A DNA stretch of 64,000 nucleotides from Edaphosphingomonas laterariae. Lineage in GTDB: Bacteria; Pseudomonadota; Alphaproteobacteria; Sphingomonadales; Sphingomonadaceae. The stretch's first letter is position 1. Every line of letters starts with the position of its first letter. The stretch is from assembly GCF_900188165.1 (NCBI RefSeq), contig NZ_FZOS01000009.1, positions 62,001 to 126,000 of the forward strand, given 5' to 3'. Of the stretch, positions 19,418 to 28,745 are shown in pieces. Below the pieces are notes generated by a model that worked only from the letters and a program-made list of their open reading frames with translations, did not search any database and was not told where the DNA came from. Made by a program: the position numbers and the translations under genes.

Positions 19418-19855
19418 ATGAAACTCGGCCGTTTGAACCATGTCGGCGTCGCCACGCCCTCGATCGAAGCGTCGATCGCCTATTGGCGCGACGTGATGGG
19501 GGCCACGAAGATCCATGAACCGTTCGACATGCCGTCGAACGGCGTGAAGGTCTGCTTCGTCGACACGCCGGGTGAAAACGGCACCCACGGCACCCAGATC
19601 GAACTGATCGAGCCCCTGGGCGCCGACAGCCCGATCCACGGCTTCCTCGCCAAGAACCCGGCGGGCGGCCAGCACCATATGTGCTACGAGGTTCCCGACA
19701 TTCACGAAGCCCGCGCATGGTTCGAAGGGCTGGGCAAGAAGGTGCTGGGCGAAACCCGCATCGGCGCGCACGGCACGCTCATCTTCTTCGTCCACCCCAA
19801 GGATATGGGCGGCGTGCTGACCGAGATCATGGAAACGCCGAAGGGCGACCACTGA
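19418..19855 (+). CDS. mce: methylmalonyl-CoA epimerase
   Basis: The enzyme interconverts (S)- and (R)-methylmalonyl-CoA, linking the carboxylase to the mutase. The 145 aa protein is a vicinal-oxygen-chelate fold: LGRLNHVGVATPS supplies the first metal His, QIELIEPLG follows, HHMCYEVPDI carries the second His, and the metal Glu is in LTEIMETPKG. ATG 19418 is preferred over ATG 19409 because the family starts MKLGRLNHVG and AAGGAA lies 8 nt upstream. Next to pccB, mcm and pccA the assignment is firm. Confidence 0.94.
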   Translation: MKLGRLNHVGVATPSIEASIAYWRDVMGATKIHEPFDMPSNGVKVCFVDTPGENGTHGTQIELIEPLGADSPIHGFLAKNPAGGQHHMCYEVPDIHEARAWFEGLGKKVLGETRIGAHGTLIFFVHPKDMGGVLTEIMETPKGDH

Positions 19856-19887
19856 GCCCGCTGGATCCGAACGAAAAGGCTGCCCGC

Positions 19888-20664
19888 ATGTCCTACGCCA
19901 ATATCCGCTACGAACTGGCCGATAATGTCGCGACGATTACGCTCAACCGGCCCGAACGGCTGAACGCGATCACGCTCGCGCTGTTCGAGGACGTGTCGGC
20001 GGCGCTCACCCAGGCGGTGGACGAAGGCGCCCGCGCGGTGCTGCTCACCGGCGAGGGCCGCGCTTTCTGTTCCGGCGCCGATCTGCAGGATGCCGGCGGC
20101 CTGCCCGAGGATCCGGGCGAGCTGCTCGACAGCCATTATAATCCGCTGGCCGAAAAGATCGGCCGCCTGCCGATCCCGGTGGTCAGCGCAGTCAATGGCC
20201 TCGCCGCCGGCGCCGGCTGCTCGGTCGCCTTGTGGGGCGATTATGTGATCGCCGCGCGCTCAGCCTATTTCCTGCTCGCCTTCGTCAATATCGGCCTCGT
20301 GCCCGATGCCGGCGCCACCTGGCTGGTCGCCCGCGCGGTCGGCCGGGCGCGCGCGCTCGAAATGATGCTGCTAGGCGAACGCGTGCCTGCCGAAAAGGCG
20401 CTCGAATGGGGCCTGATCAACAAGGTGGTCGACGATGAGGCGCTGGCCGCCGAGGCCCGCGCGCTCGCCGTCCGTCTCGCCAATGGCCCGACCCGGGCGA
20501 TGGGGCTGATCCGCAATTCGGTCCGCCTCGCCCTCTCCTCCGATCTCTCCGACGCGCTCTGCCGTGAGCGCATCGACCAGAAGGCCGCCGGCCAGTCGGC
20601 CGATTTCAAGGAAGGCGTGGCCGCCTTCCTCGAAAAGCGTCCGGCCCGTTACGAAGGCAAGTAA
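19888..20664 (+). CDS. PaaG-like enoyl-CoA hydratase/isomerase family protein
   Basis: A 258 aa crotonase-fold protein with the CoA-binding and oxyanion segments ([28 protein letters not shown]). Both hydratase glutamates appear replaced: GGGCE is GAGCS here, and the second Glu position is Phe in FLLAFVNIG. Instead [20 protein letters not shown] matches PaaG-type isomerases, which carry an Asp in the PD-G motif. True hydratase activity is therefore unlikely; an enoyl-CoA isomerase or another crotonase reaction is more plausible. It lies between the epimerase and mutase genes, separated from the mutase by one base. Confidence 0.82.
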   Translation: MSYANIRYELADNVATITLNRPERLNAITLALFEDVSAALTQAVDEGARAVLLTGEGRAFCSGADLQDAGGLPEDPGELLDSHYNPLAEKIGRLPIPVVSAVNGLAAGAGCSVALWGDYVIAARSAYFLLAFVNIGLVPDAGATWLVARAVGRARALEMMLLGERVPAEKALEWGLINKVVDDEALAAEARALAVRLANGPTRAMGLIRNSVRLALSSDLSDALCRERIDQKAAGQSADFKEGVAAFLEKRPARYEGK

Positions 20665-20665
20665 G

Positions 20666-22810
20666 ATGACGACCGACAAGACTCTCGCCGATTGGCAGGC
20701 CGCCGCGACCAAGGAGGTGAAGGGCAAGGACCTCACCTGGGCGACGCCCGAAGGCATCGCGGTCAAGCCGCTCTACACCGCCGAGGATGTCGCGGGCTGG
20801 GATGCCGGCCTGCCGGGTTTCGCGCCCTTCACCCGCGGCGTGCGCGCCTCCATGTATGCGGGCCGGCCGTGGACGATCCGCCAATATGCCGGCTTCTCGA
20901 CGGCGGAAGCCTCCAACGCCTTCTACCACCGCAACCTCAAGGCGGGGCAGAAGGGTCTGTCGGTCGCCTTCGATCTCGCCACCCATCGCGGTTATGACAG
21001 CGATCATCCGCGCGTGACCGGCGATGTCGGCAAGGCCGGCGTCGCGATCGACACGATCGACGACATGAAGATCCTGTTCGACGGCATTCCGCTCGATCAG
21101 ATGTCGGTGTCGATGACGATGAACGGCGCGGTCATCCCCGTGCTCGCTTTCTTCATCGTCGCGGGCGAGGAACAGGGCGTTCCGATGGCCCAGCTCGACG
21201 GGACCATCCAGAACGACATCCTCAAGGAGTTCATGGTCCGCAACACCTATATCTACCCGCCCGAACCGTCGATGCGGATCATCTCGGACATTTTCGCCTT
21301 CACTTCGCAGAACATGCCGAAGTTCAACTCGATCTCGATCTCCGGCTATCACATGCAGGAAGCCGGGGCGACGCAGGTGCAGGAACTCGCCTTCACCATC
21401 GCCGACGGCATGGAATATGTGAAATATGGCGTGGCTTCGGGCCTCGACATCGACAAGTTCGCCGGCCGTTTGAGCTTCTTCTTCGCGATCGGCATGAACT
21501 TCTTCATGGAGATCGCCAAGCTGCGCGCCGCGCGCGTGCTGTGGCATCGCGTGATGACGAAGCTCGGCGCGCAGGACGAACGCTCCAAGATGCTGCGCAC
21601 CCACTGCCAGACGAGCGGAGTCTCGCTCACCGAGCAGGATCCCTATAACAACGTCATGCGCACCACGATCGAGGCGATGGCGGCGATGCTGGGCGGCACC
21701 CAGTCGCTCCACACCAACGCGCTCGACGAAGCGATCGCGCTGCCCACCGATTTCTCCGCCCGGATCGCGCGCAACACGCAGATCGTGATCCAGGAAGAAA
21801 CCGGCATGTGCAATGTCGTCGATCCGCTTGGCGGCAGCTATTATGTCGAAAGCCTGACCAAGGAACTGGTCGACCGCGCGTGGGACATCATCGAGCGCGT
21901 CGAGGCCGAAGGCGGCATGGCCAAGGCGGTCGCCGCGGGCTGGCCCAAGGCGATGATCGAGGAAGCCGCCGCCGCCAAGGCCGCGCGGATCGACCGCAAG
22001 GAAGAGATCATCGTCGGCGTCAACAAATATCGCCTCGCCGATGAAGAGCCGATCGACATTCTCGAGGTCGACAACCACGCCGTGCGCGAAGCCCAGATCG
22101 CCCGGATCAAGAAGGTCAAGGCCGGTCGCGACGAAGCCGCCTGCCAGGCCGCGCTGGACGCGCTGCGCAAGGGCGCTGCGGGCAGCGAAAATCTGCTCGG
22201 CCTTGCGGTCGAAGCCGCGCGCAAGCGCGCCACGCTCGGCGAAATCTCGGCGGCGATGGAAGATGTGTTCGGTCGCTACGGCACCAGCCCGACCCCGGTG
22301 AAGGGCGTCTATGGCGGCGCTTATGGCGATGATGCGCGCTGGACCCAGCTGGTCGACGGCACCGCCGCCATCGGCCGCCGCAAGGGCCGCAAGCCGCGCA
22401 TGCTCGTCGCCAAGATGGGCCAGGACGGGCACGATCGCGGCGCCAACCTCGTCTCGTCGGCCTTTGGCGATCTCGGCTTCGAAGTCGTCGCCGGCCCCCT
22501 GTTCCAGACGCCGAAGGAAGCCGCCGATCTCGCGATCAAGTCCGACGTTGATATCGTCGGCGCCTCCAGCCTCGCGGCCGGCCACAAGACGCTGATCCCC
22601 GAACTGATCGGCCTGCTCAAGGATGCCGGCCGGTCGGACATCAAGGTCGTCGCGGGCGGCGTCATCCCCGCGCAGGACTATCAGTATCTGCGCGATGCCG
22701 GCGTCCAGGGCATTTTCGGCCCCGGCACCAATCTGGTCGAAGCGGCGGGCGAAGTGCTGCGCCTGCTCGGCCACAACGTGCCGCCCGAAGGCGTCGAGGA
22801 CGCCGCGTGA
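20666..22810 (+). CDS. mcm: methylmalonyl-CoA mutase (single-chain)
   Basis: The enzyme rearranges (R)-methylmalonyl-CoA to succinyl-CoA using adenosylcobalamin. The 714 aa protein has the catalytic TIM barrel ([48 protein letters not shown]) followed by a C-terminal B12-binding domain from [20 protein letters not shown], in which DGHDRG carries the lower axial His. The length is that of the large/catalytic chain, so no separate small subunit is needed. The reactivating GTPase MeaB is absent from the window; cobU lies 5 kb downstream. Confidence 0.97.
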   Translation: MTTDKTLADWQAAATKEVKGKDLTWATPEGIAVKPLYTAEDVAGWDAGLPGFAPFTRGVRASMYAGRPWTIRQYAGFSTAEASNAFYHRNLKAGQKGLSVAFDLATHRGYDSDHPRVTGDVGKAGVAIDTIDDMKILFDGIPLDQMSVSMTMNGAVIPVLAFFIVAGEEQGVPMAQLDGTIQNDILKEFMVRNTYIYPPEPSMRIISDIFAFTSQNMPKFNSISISGYHMQEAGATQVQELAFTIADGMEYVKYGVASGLDIDKFAGRLSFFFAIGMNFFMEIAKLRAARVLWHRVMTKLGAQDERSKMLRTHCQTSGVSLTEQDPYNNVMRTTIEAMAAMLGGTQSLHTNALDEAIALPTDFSARIARNTQIVIQEETGMCNVVDPLGGSYYVESLTKELVDRAWDIIERVEAEGGMAKAVAAGWPKAMIEEAAAAKAARIDRKEEIIVGVNKYRLADEEPIDILEVDNHAVREAQIARIKKVKAGRDEAACQAALDALRKGAAGSENLLGLAVEAARKRATLGEISAAMEDVFGRYGTSPTPVKGVYGGAYGDDARWTQLVDGTAAIGRRKGRKPRMLVAKMGQDGHDRGANLVSSAFGDLGFEVVAGPLFQTPKEAADLAIKSDVDIVGASSLAAGHKTLIPELIGLLKDAGRSDIKVVAGGVIPAQDYQYLRDAGVQGIFGPGTNLVEAAGEVLRLLGHNVPPEGVEDAA

Positions 22811-22821
22811 TCCACCCTCAT

Positions 22822-22844
22822 CGTCATCCCGAACTTGTTTCAGG
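22822..22844 (+). repeat. fragment of a CGTCATCCCG-type dispersed repeat
   Basis: CGTCATCCCGAACTTGTTTC followed by AGG resembles the common proteobacterial intergenic repeat that starts CGTCATCCCG, also seen at 19311. Here no matching right arm is evident before bioB, so it looks like a solo or decayed unit. It lies in the 97-bp gap between mcm and bioB. Confidence 0.5.
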
Positions 22845-22907
22845 CGTCGCCGCGCGGCATGCGCGGCCGATGCTGCTGACCCATGTTCGGCACGACGGAG
22901 AATTTGC

Positions 22908-23903
22908 ATGACCGAGTACCGCACCGACTGGACCCGCGAGGAGATCGCCGAGCTCTTCGACCTGCCTTTCATGGACCTCGTGTTCCGGGCAGCCGAGGTG
23001 CATCGCGCCAACCATGATGCCGGCGCCGTCCAGCTTTCCACGCTGCTGTCGATCAAGACCGGCGGCTGCGTCGAGGATTGCGGCTATTGCAGCCAGTCGG
23101 CCAGCCATGAAACCGGCCTCAAGGCGACCAAGCTGATGGATCCGCGCGCGGTGCTGCAGGCGGCCGCGCAGGCCAAGGACCATGGCTCGTCGCGCTTCTG
23201 CATGGGCGCCGCCTGGCGTGAGCCCAAGGATCGCGACATGCCCGCCATCATCGAAATGGTGAAGGGCGTCCGCGCGATGGGCATGGAAACCTGCATGACG
23301 CTCGGCATGCTCAGCGAAGGCCAGGCCAAGCAGCTCGCCGACGCCGGCCTCGATTATTACAACCACAATATCGACACGAGCCCCGAGAATTACGCGAACG
23401 TCATCACGACGCGCAGCTTCCAGGATCGGCTTGATACGCTCGATCATGTCCGTTCGGCCGGCATCAATGTCTGCTGCGGCGGCATCGTCGGCATGGGCGA
23501 AAAGCGCGAGGATCGCGTCGGCTTCCTCCACGCTTTGGCCTCGATGGAGCATCCGGAAAGCGTGCCGATCAACGCGCTCGTCCCGGTCAAGGGCACGGTG
23601 CTGGGCGACATGCTGGCCGATACCCCGCTCGCCAAGATCGACGAGATCGAATTCGTCCGCACCGTCGCCGTCGCCCGCATCGCCATGCCGGGCAGCATGG
23701 TGCGCCTGTCGGCCGGCCGCGAAAGCATGTCGGAAAGCACGCAGGCGCTCTGCTTCCTTGCCGGCGCGAACTCGATCTTCACCGGCGACAAGCTGCTGAC
23801 CGCGCCCAATGCCGGCGACGACAGCGATGCGGCGATGTTTGCCCGGCTCGGAATCCGCGCCATGGACGCCGAAGCGCCGCGCGTGGCGGTCGCCGCCGAA
23901 TGA
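22908..23903 (+). CDS. bioB: biotin synthase
   Basis: BioB is a radical-SAM enzyme that inserts sulfur into dethiobiotin. The 331 aa protein has the CxxxCxxC cluster site in [13 protein letters not shown], the auxiliary [2Fe-2S] region, [11 protein letters not shown] and GGIVGMGE. It is complete and starts at ATG 22908, 7 nt after ACGGAG. The other bio genes are not here; instead bioB sits in the carboxylase operon, where its product supplies the biotin bound by PccA. Confidence 0.96.
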   Translation: MTEYRTDWTREEIAELFDLPFMDLVFRAAEVHRANHDAGAVQLSTLLSIKTGGCVEDCGYCSQSASHETGLKATKLMDPRAVLQAAAQAKDHGSSRFCMGAAWREPKDRDMPAIIEMVKGVRAMGMETCMTLGMLSEGQAKQLADAGLDYYNHNIDTSPENYANVITTRSFQDRLDTLDHVRSAGINVCCGGIVGMGEKREDRVGFLHALASMEHPESVPINALVPVKGTVLGDMLADTPLAKIDEIEFVRTVAVARIAMPGSMVRLSAGRESMSESTQALCFLAGANSIFTGDKLLTAPNAGDDSDAAMFARLGIRAMDAEAPRVAVAAE

Positions 23904-24469
23904 TCCTACCCGGGCTTCTCTTTCTGGCGCTGCAGGCGCCGGCCTCGTCCGCTTCGGCGGCGAAGCCGGCGGCCGCGAAGGCCATAGCGCCGGTGGAGAA
24001 GCTCAAGGTGATCGACAGCGCGCTCGCGCTCGACACGTTCAAGCTCACCTGCTGGGAAGCGCTGCGCGATCCCACCGCGCTCCAGGCGGCGGTGATGATG
24101 GCGCCGATCCCCCTCGCCGCGCAGAGCAAGGCAGGCAGCCCGTCAAAATCGGCCGAATCCTATCGGTCGGATCAGGCGATCCTCACCTATGCGGCCAGCG
24201 ACAACCTGCCCGCCAACATTCCCGCGCGCCAGTGCACGCTGATCGTCCGCCTTGCCGGCGCCGCCGATCAGCTCGCGCTCGCCGCCCGCATCCAGCAGGC
24301 TTTGGCCCTGCCCGCCGGGCGCACCCGCACCAGCGCCGCCCAGTCCCAGACCGAATGGAACGTCGCCGGCGCCGATGCCCGCGTGACGCGCCTGTTCGCC
24401 ACCACCCGCGCCGCGCCCGGCGGCACGACGGAGCTGCGCCTTGCCGCGCTGCTCCTCGCCCAGAAGTAG
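23900..24469 (+). CDS. predicted exported protein of unknown function in the pcc operon
   Basis: The 189 aa protein begins at an ATG overlapping the bioB stop (ATGA), so it is translationally coupled. The N-terminus ([20 protein letters not shown]) looks like a signal peptide followed by an Ala/Lys-rich stretch. The remainder has [17 protein letters not shown] and an internal Cys (ARQCTLIVR) but no motif I recognise. It sits between bioB and pccA, all genes of cytoplasmic metabolism, which makes an exported product odd. No function is proposed. Confidence 0.75.
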   Translation: MILPGLLFLALQAPASSASAAKPAAAKAIAPVEKLKVIDSALALDTFKLTCWEALRDPTALQAAVMMAPIPLAAQSKAGSPSKSAESYRSDQAILTYAASDNLPANIPARQCTLIVRLAGAADQLALAARIQQALALPAGRTRTSAAQSQTEWNVAGADARVTRLFATTRAAPGGTTELRLAALLLAQK

Positions 24470-24492
24470 AGAGACGGAGAGACGACGTCCCG

Positions 24493-26475
24493 ATGTTCAA
24501 GAAGATCCTGATCGCCAATCGCGGTGAAATCGCCTGCCGCGTGATCCGCACCGCCCGCGCGATGGGCATCAAGACGGTCGCCGTCTATTCGGATGCCGAC
24601 GCCCGCGCCAAGCATGTCGAGATGGCCGACGAAGCCGTCCATCTCGGCCCGCCGCCGGCATCGGAAAGCTATCTGCTGGCCGACAAGATCATCGCCGCCT
24701 GCAAGGCCACCGGCGCCGAAGCGGTGCACCCCGGCTATGGCTTCCTGTCCGAACGGACCAGCTTTGCCGAGGCGCTGGAAGCGGCCGGCATCGCCTTCAT
24801 CGGCCCGCCGGTCGGCGCGATCGCGGCGATGGGCGACAAGATCGAATCGAAGAAGCTCGCCATGCAGGCCGGCGTCAACGTCGTCCCCGGCTTCGTCGGC
24901 GAAATTGAATCGACCGACCATGCCGTCGAGATCGCCAACGGCATCGGCTATCCGGTGATGATGAAGGCATCCGCCGGCGGTGGCGGCAAGGGCATGCGCC
25001 TCGCTTTCTCCGAAAAGGATGTCCGCGAGAATTTCGAGAGCGTGAAGCGCGAGGGGCTTTCCAGCTTCGGCGACGATCGCGTCTTCATCGAAAAGTTCAT
25101 CGAAAGCCCGCGCCACATCGAAATCCAGGTGCTCGGCGACAAGCATGGCAACATCCTCTATCTCGGCGAGCGTGAATGCTCGGTGCAGCGCCGCCACCAG
25201 AAAGTGGTCGAAGAAGCGCCGTCGCCCTTCGTCACGCCGGCCATGCGCAAGGCGATGGGCGAACAGGCCGTGGCCCTCGCCCGCGCGGTGGGCTACCATT
25301 CCGCCGGCACCGTCGAACTGATCGTCTCGGGCGCGGATGCCACCGGCCAGGGCTTCTACTTCCTCGAGATGAACACCCGCCTGCAGGTGGAACATCCCGT
25401 CACCGAATATGTGACCGGCCTCGATCTCGTCGAACAGATGATCCGCGTCGCTTATGGCGAAAAGCTCGCCTTCACGCAGGATGACGTGAAGCTCACCGGC
25501 TGGGCGGTCGAAAACCGCGTCTATGCGGAAGATCCCTATCGCGGCTTCCTGCCGTCGACGGGTCGCCTCGTCCGCTATCGCCCGCCGGCCGCGTCGGACA
25601 ATGTCCGCATCGACGATGGCGTCACTGAAGGTGCCGAAATCTCGATGTTCTACGATCCGATGATCGCCAAGCTGATCACCTATGGCGAAACCCGCGAACA
25701 GGCGATTGACGCCCAGATCGACGCGCTCGATCGCTTCGAGATCGACGGCATCGGCCACAATGTCGATTTCCTGTCGGCGCTGATGCAGCATCCGCGTTTC
25801 CGCGAAGGGCGGCTGACCACCGGCTTCATCGCCGAGGAATATCCCGAAGGCTTCCAGGGTGCCGCCACCGGCGAGGGGCTGACCGCCCGCCTGTCCGCCA
25901 TCGCCGGCGTCATCGCCACGGTGGAAGCGGCGCGCGCCAACCTGATCGACGGCCAGCTCAACGGCCCGGCCGTCCCGCCGACCGACTGGGTGGTCAAGCT
26001 CGACGGCGCCGAACATCGCGTGACGATCGAGGGCGATGCCGTCGAGGTCGATGGCAAGGCCGTCGTGCTCGACGCACCTTACGCCCCCGGCCAGCGGCTG
26101 GTGGAAGCGATCGTCGATGGCGACACGCTGGCCGTGCGCGTCCAGCGCCGGCGCGGCGGCTGGCGTTTCACCACGCGCGGCGCAAGCCATGATCTGACCG
26201 TGCTGCCGCCGCGCATCGCGGACCTGTCGCACCACATGATCGAAAAGGTGCCGCCGGATCTTTCCAAGTTCCTGCTGTGCCCGATGCCGGGCCTGATCAC
26301 CGCCATCCACGTCAAGGAAGGCGACAAGGTTGAAGCCGGCCAGCCGCTCGCGGTGGTGGAAGCCATGAAGATGGAAAACATCCTGCGCGCCGAAAAGGCC
26401 GGCACCGTCGCCAAGGTGGCGGCCGCCGCGGGCGACAGCCTGGCCGTGGATGCCGTCATCCTCGAATTCGAATAA
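24493..26475 (+). CDS. pccA: propionyl-CoA carboxylase alpha subunit (biotin carboxylase + BCCP)
   Basis: The 660 aa subunit carboxylates its own biotin with bicarbonate and ATP. Order: biotin carboxylase N-domain (MFKKILIANRGEIACRV), ATP-grasp domain with KASAGGGGKGM and EMNTRLQVEHPVTE, a C-terminal biotin carboxylase domain, a ~100-residue linker typical of PccA, and a biotinyl domain with the biotinylated Lys in EAMKMEN. Length and linker fit PccA rather than acetyl-CoA carboxylase. It is the last gene of the operon and is followed by a strong stem-loop. Confidence 0.95.
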   Translation: MFKKILIANRGEIACRVIRTARAMGIKTVAVYSDADARAKHVEMADEAVHLGPPPASESYLLADKIIAACKATGAEAVHPGYGFLSERTSFAEALEAAGIAFIGPPVGAIAAMGDKIESKKLAMQAGVNVVPGFVGEIESTDHAVEIANGIGYPVMMKASAGGGGKGMRLAFSEKDVRENFESVKREGLSSFGDDRVFIEKFIESPRHIEIQVLGDKHGNILYLGERECSVQRRHQKVVEEAPSPFVTPAMRKAMGEQAVALARAVGYHSAGTVELIVSGADATGQGFYFLEMNTRLQVEHPVTEYVTGLDLVEQMIRVAYGEKLAFTQDDVKLTGWAVENRVYAEDPYRGFLPSTGRLVRYRPPAASDNVRIDDGVTEGAEISMFYDPMIAKLITYGETREQAIDAQIDALDRFEIDGIGHNVDFLSALMQHPRFREGRLTTGFIAEEYPEGFQGAATGEGLTARLSAIAGVIATVEAARANLIDGQLNGPAVPPTDWVVKLDGAEHRVTIEGDAVEVDGKAVVLDAPYAPGQRLVEAIVDGDTLAVRVQRRRGGWRFTTRGASHDLTVLPPRIADLSHHMIEKVPPDLSKFLLCPMPGLITAIHVKEGDKVEAGQPLAVVEAMKMENILRAEKAGTVAKVAAAAGDSLAVDAVILEFE

Positions 26476-26482
26476 GGCACAA

Positions 26483-26518
26483 GGCCGGCCCGTACGGGGA
26501 GAGGGCGACGGGCCGGCC
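26483..26518 (+). terminator. stem-loop after pccA
   Basis: A perfect 11-bp inverted repeat, GGCCGGCCCGT (26483-26493) and ACGGGCCGGCC (26508-26518), with a 14-nt loop, begins 8 bp after the pccA stop. There is no T-tract, so it may be a factor-assisted terminator or an mRNA 3' stabiliser rather than a classical intrinsic terminator. It separates the pcc operon from the HPP gene. Confidence 0.65.
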
Positions 26519-26537
26519 GCCTGAAGGATCCAATGCC

Positions 26538-27635
26538 ATGACCCTCAAGCGCTTCTTCGCGCCCCTGTCCGCCGTCGGCCGGCTCGGCTGGCTACGCTCC
26601 TGCCTCGGGGCGTTGTGCGGGATCATCCTCACCGGGCTGATCACCCGCCTCTGGCTGGGCGACGACAGCATCCTGCCGATTCTGGTCGCGCCGATGGGCG
26701 CGTCCGCCGTGCTGCTGTTCGCGGTGCCCGCCAGCCCGCTCGCCCAGCCCTGGCCGGTGCTCGGCGGCAATACCATCTCCGCCTTCGCCGGCATCGCCGC
26801 CGCCATGCTGGTGAAGGATCCGATCTATGCGGCCGGCCTTGGCGTCGCCGCCGCGATCGGCGCGATGAGCCTCGCGCGCTGCCTGCACCCGCCGGGCGGC
26901 GCCGTGGCGCTTACGGCGGTGATCGGCGGCCCCGTGGTCCATGCCGCCGGCTGGTCCTTCGCCTTCGTTCCTGTCGCGCTCAATACCGCTTTGCTGCTGG
27001 CCATCGGCTGGCTGTTCAACAATGCCACGCGCCACAGCTATCCGCACCGCGTGGCGCAGGTGTCGCGCAACACGCACGGCACCAAGGATCCGCCCCCGCA
27101 GGAACGCGTCGGCTATACCAGCGCCGACATCGATACCGTCCTCGCCCGCTATGACGAGTTGCTCGACGTCAGCCGCGACGATCTCGATGCGCTGTTCCGC
27201 CAGGTCGAGGCCCAGGCGCATCGCCGCCTGCATGGCGAGATCCGCTGCGAACGGATCATGTCGCGCGACGTGATTTCCGCCCGCCCCGACGAAGGCGTCG
27301 GCCAGGCGCGCGACCGGCTGCTCGCGCGCGGCCTGGGCGCGATGCCCGTCATCGATTCGGTCGGCCATGTGCTGGGCCTCGTCGGCCACGCCGAACTGCT
27401 GGCCGGCATGGGCAAGACGGTGGGCGAAGCGATGGCGCCGGCGCCCTGCCTGGTATCGCCCGAGACCCCGATCGACGAATTGCTGCCGGCGCTTTCCGGC
27501 GGCCTCTATCACGAGGCCGTCGTCGTCGATGGTGAGAACCGACTGCTCGGCCTGATCACGCAGACCGATCTTCTGGCCGCTTTGTGGCGCGGCCATGTCG
27601 CCGAACGCGTCGCCACCGCCGCGTCGACGGCCTGA
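26538..27635 (+). CDS. HPP-family membrane protein with two CBS domains
   Basis: This is a 365 aa protein. The N-terminal ~170 residues form an HPP domain with about four or five membrane helices and the signature LHPPGGAVAL. The C-terminal half has two CBS domains (RCERIMSRDVISARPDEGVG and VGEAMAPAPCLVSPETPIDE), which normally bind adenosine nucleotides. HPP proteins of plants and cyanobacteria take part in nitrite transport, but the bacterial HPP-CBS role is not defined. It starts 62 bp after pccA, beyond a stem-loop, so it may be separately expressed. Confidence 0.87.
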   Translation: MTLKRFFAPLSAVGRLGWLRSCLGALCGIILTGLITRLWLGDDSILPILVAPMGASAVLLFAVPASPLAQPWPVLGGNTISAFAGIAAAMLVKDPIYAAGLGVAAAIGAMSLARCLHPPGGAVALTAVIGGPVVHAAGWSFAFVPVALNTALLLAIGWLFNNATRHSYPHRVAQVSRNTHGTKDPPPQERVGYTSADIDTVLARYDELLDVSRDDLDALFRQVEAQAHRRLHGEIRCERIMSRDVISARPDEGVGQARDRLLARGLGAMPVIDSVGHVLGLVGHAELLAGMGKTVGEAMAPAPCLVSPETPIDELLPALSGGLYHEAVVVDGENRLLGLITQTDLLAALWRGHVAERVATAASTA

Positions 27636-27726
27636 TCCGACGTCATTTCGCTGTTGGGATGGCGGGTGAGCCGCATTCCCCGCCCTCCCTTGGGGGGAGA
27701 CGGTGAATGCTGCTTACCTCAGATGA

Positions 27727-27813
27727 TGGTGCGGTCGAGAAGACTCGAACTTCCACGGCCTTTCGGCCACAACGACCTCAACGTTGCGCGTCTACCAGTT
27801 CCGCCACGACCGC
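27727..27813 (-). tRNA. tRNA-Leu (GAG)
   Basis: Read on the minus strand, the 87-nt sequence folds as a class II tRNA. It has acceptor GCGGTCG/CGACCGC, D-arm with GGTAGACGC, anticodon stem CAACG/CGTTG around loop TTGAGGT (anticodon GAG), a long variable arm (GGCCGAAAGGCC) and a TTCGAGT T-loop. The terminal CCA is encoded. It reads CUC/CUU leucine codons. Confidence 0.96.
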
Positions 27814-27935
27814 ACATCGAGAAGGGCCCCGAGAGCGGGGCGCTGGTAGGCGCGTGCCTCTAGCAAAGCATTTCGGGGGTGGCAACGCCCCAAATCGACT
27901 TTTTCGCACGCGCCTGCGCGCGGCCGAACGCGGGC

Positions 27936-28448
27936 TCAGGGCTTGAGCCAGAGCGGCAGCCCCGCGACGATCAGCGCCACCCGGTCAGCCACGGCGGCCA
28001 CCGCCTGATTCGCGCGCCCCGCATGGTCGCGAAAGGCCCTTCCCAGCGGCGTTTCCGGCACGATGCCCGATCCCACTTCGTTCGACACCAGGATCAGTCT
28101 GGCCGGGCACGCCCGGATCGCCGCGACCAGTCCATCCACCGCTTCCGCCATGTCGTCATCGGCGAGCATGCGGTTGCTCAGCCACAAGGTCAGGCAGTCG
28201 ACCAGCAGCGTCGCGTCCGTCCCGGCCTCGCGCAGGGCCTGGGGCAATTCCTGCGGCACCTCGCGGGTCGTCCAGCGCGGCCCGCGATCCGCCTGGTGGT
28301 GGGCGATACGCTCGGCCATTTCGTCGTCGAAGGCCTGCGCGGTCGCGACATAGATCAGCGGGCCCGCCTCGGCCTCGGCCAGGCTTTGCGCGAAACGGCT
28401 CTTGCCCGATCGCGCCCCGCCCAGAATCAGGGTGCAACCCCGCGTCAT
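27936..28448 (-). CDS. cobU: adenosylcobinamide kinase / adenosylcobinamide-phosphate guanylyltransferase
   Basis: The bifunctional CobU/CobP enzyme phosphorylates adenosylcobinamide and transfers GMP to it during B12 nucleotide-loop assembly. The 170 aa protein has the P-loop GARSGKS (residues 11-17), the LLVDCLTLWLSN core and the VSNEVGSGIVPETPLGRAFRD signature. ATG 28448 is used; the frame is open to 28733 but that part reads across tRNA-Tyr. No other cob gene is adjacent. It may support the B12-dependent mutase encoded 5 kb away. Confidence 0.94.
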   Translation of the reverse strand: MTRGCTLILGGARSGKSRFAQSLAEAEAGPLIYVATAQAFDDEMAERIAHHQADRGPRWTTREVPQELPQALREAGTDATLLVDCLTLWLSNRMLADDDMAEAVDGLVAAIRACPARLILVSNEVGSGIVPETPLGRAFRDHAGRANQAVAAVADRVALIVAGLPLWLKP

Positions 28449-28624
28449 CCTTCGCTTCTCCGTCCTTTTCCGGCGCTTCTGATGGTCTTTTGCAGTGCCT
28501 GACACAACCGTGTCACCTCGGGCTTGCAGAAGCCGAAAGCCTCGTCTATCAGGCGCCCTCCCGCGCAATGGCACGGGATTTCCCGGCACGCTCCATGCGC
28601 GCATAACCGACGGGAAACAGGCAT
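28445..28624 (-). CDS. possible 59-aa Cys-rich small ORF before cobU
   Basis: An ORF from ATG 28624 ends with TGA overlapping the cobU ATG (ATGA). The peptide has six cysteines, four clustered in LCAHGACREIPCHC, suggesting a metal site if it is translated. Against it: third-position GC is lower than in neighbouring genes, it uses rare codons such as TTA and ATA, and no ribosome binding site is visible. It may instead be the untranslated leader of cobU. Confidence 0.3.
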   Translation of the reverse strand: MPVSRRLCAHGACREIPCHCAGGRLIDEAFGFCKPEVTRLCQALQKTIRSAGKGRRSEG

Positions 28625-28638
28625 CACAGCCGTGATGT

Positions 28639-28724
28639 GGACAGGTGGCCGAGTGGTTAAAGGCAGCAGACTGTAAATCTGCCCGCGTGAGCGTACGCTG
28701 GTTCGAATCCAGCCCTGTCCACCA
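28639..28724 (+). tRNA. tRNA-Tyr (GTA)
   Basis: This 86-nt class II tRNA has acceptor GGACAGG/CCTGTCC, D-loop GAGTGGTTAAAGGC, anticodon stem GCAGA/TCTGC around loop CTGTAAA (anticodon GTA), a long variable arm (CCCGCGTGAGCGTACG) and a GTTCGAATC T-arm. CCA is encoded. It is the expected bacterial tyrosine tRNA. Confidence 0.97.
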
Positions 28725-28745
28725 TCTTCCCAAACATCTTAAGTA

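Noticed and set aside
20606-23056. 816-codon open frame antisense to the mutase gene
   Set aside because: A shadow of the high-GC mcm/bioB coding strand; composition is His/Asp/Arg-rich with no domain.
28449-28638. Cobalamin riboswitch upstream of cobU
   Set aside because: Fragments such as GGGAGGGCGCC and AAGCCCGAGG look suggestive, but the CCCCGCAAC core and a proper B12 box (GGAGACC) are missing. I do not call it.
28657-28733. N-terminal extension of the cobU frame across tRNA-Tyr
   Set aside because: The translated extension is the usual artefact of reading through a tRNA gene; cobU starts at 28448.
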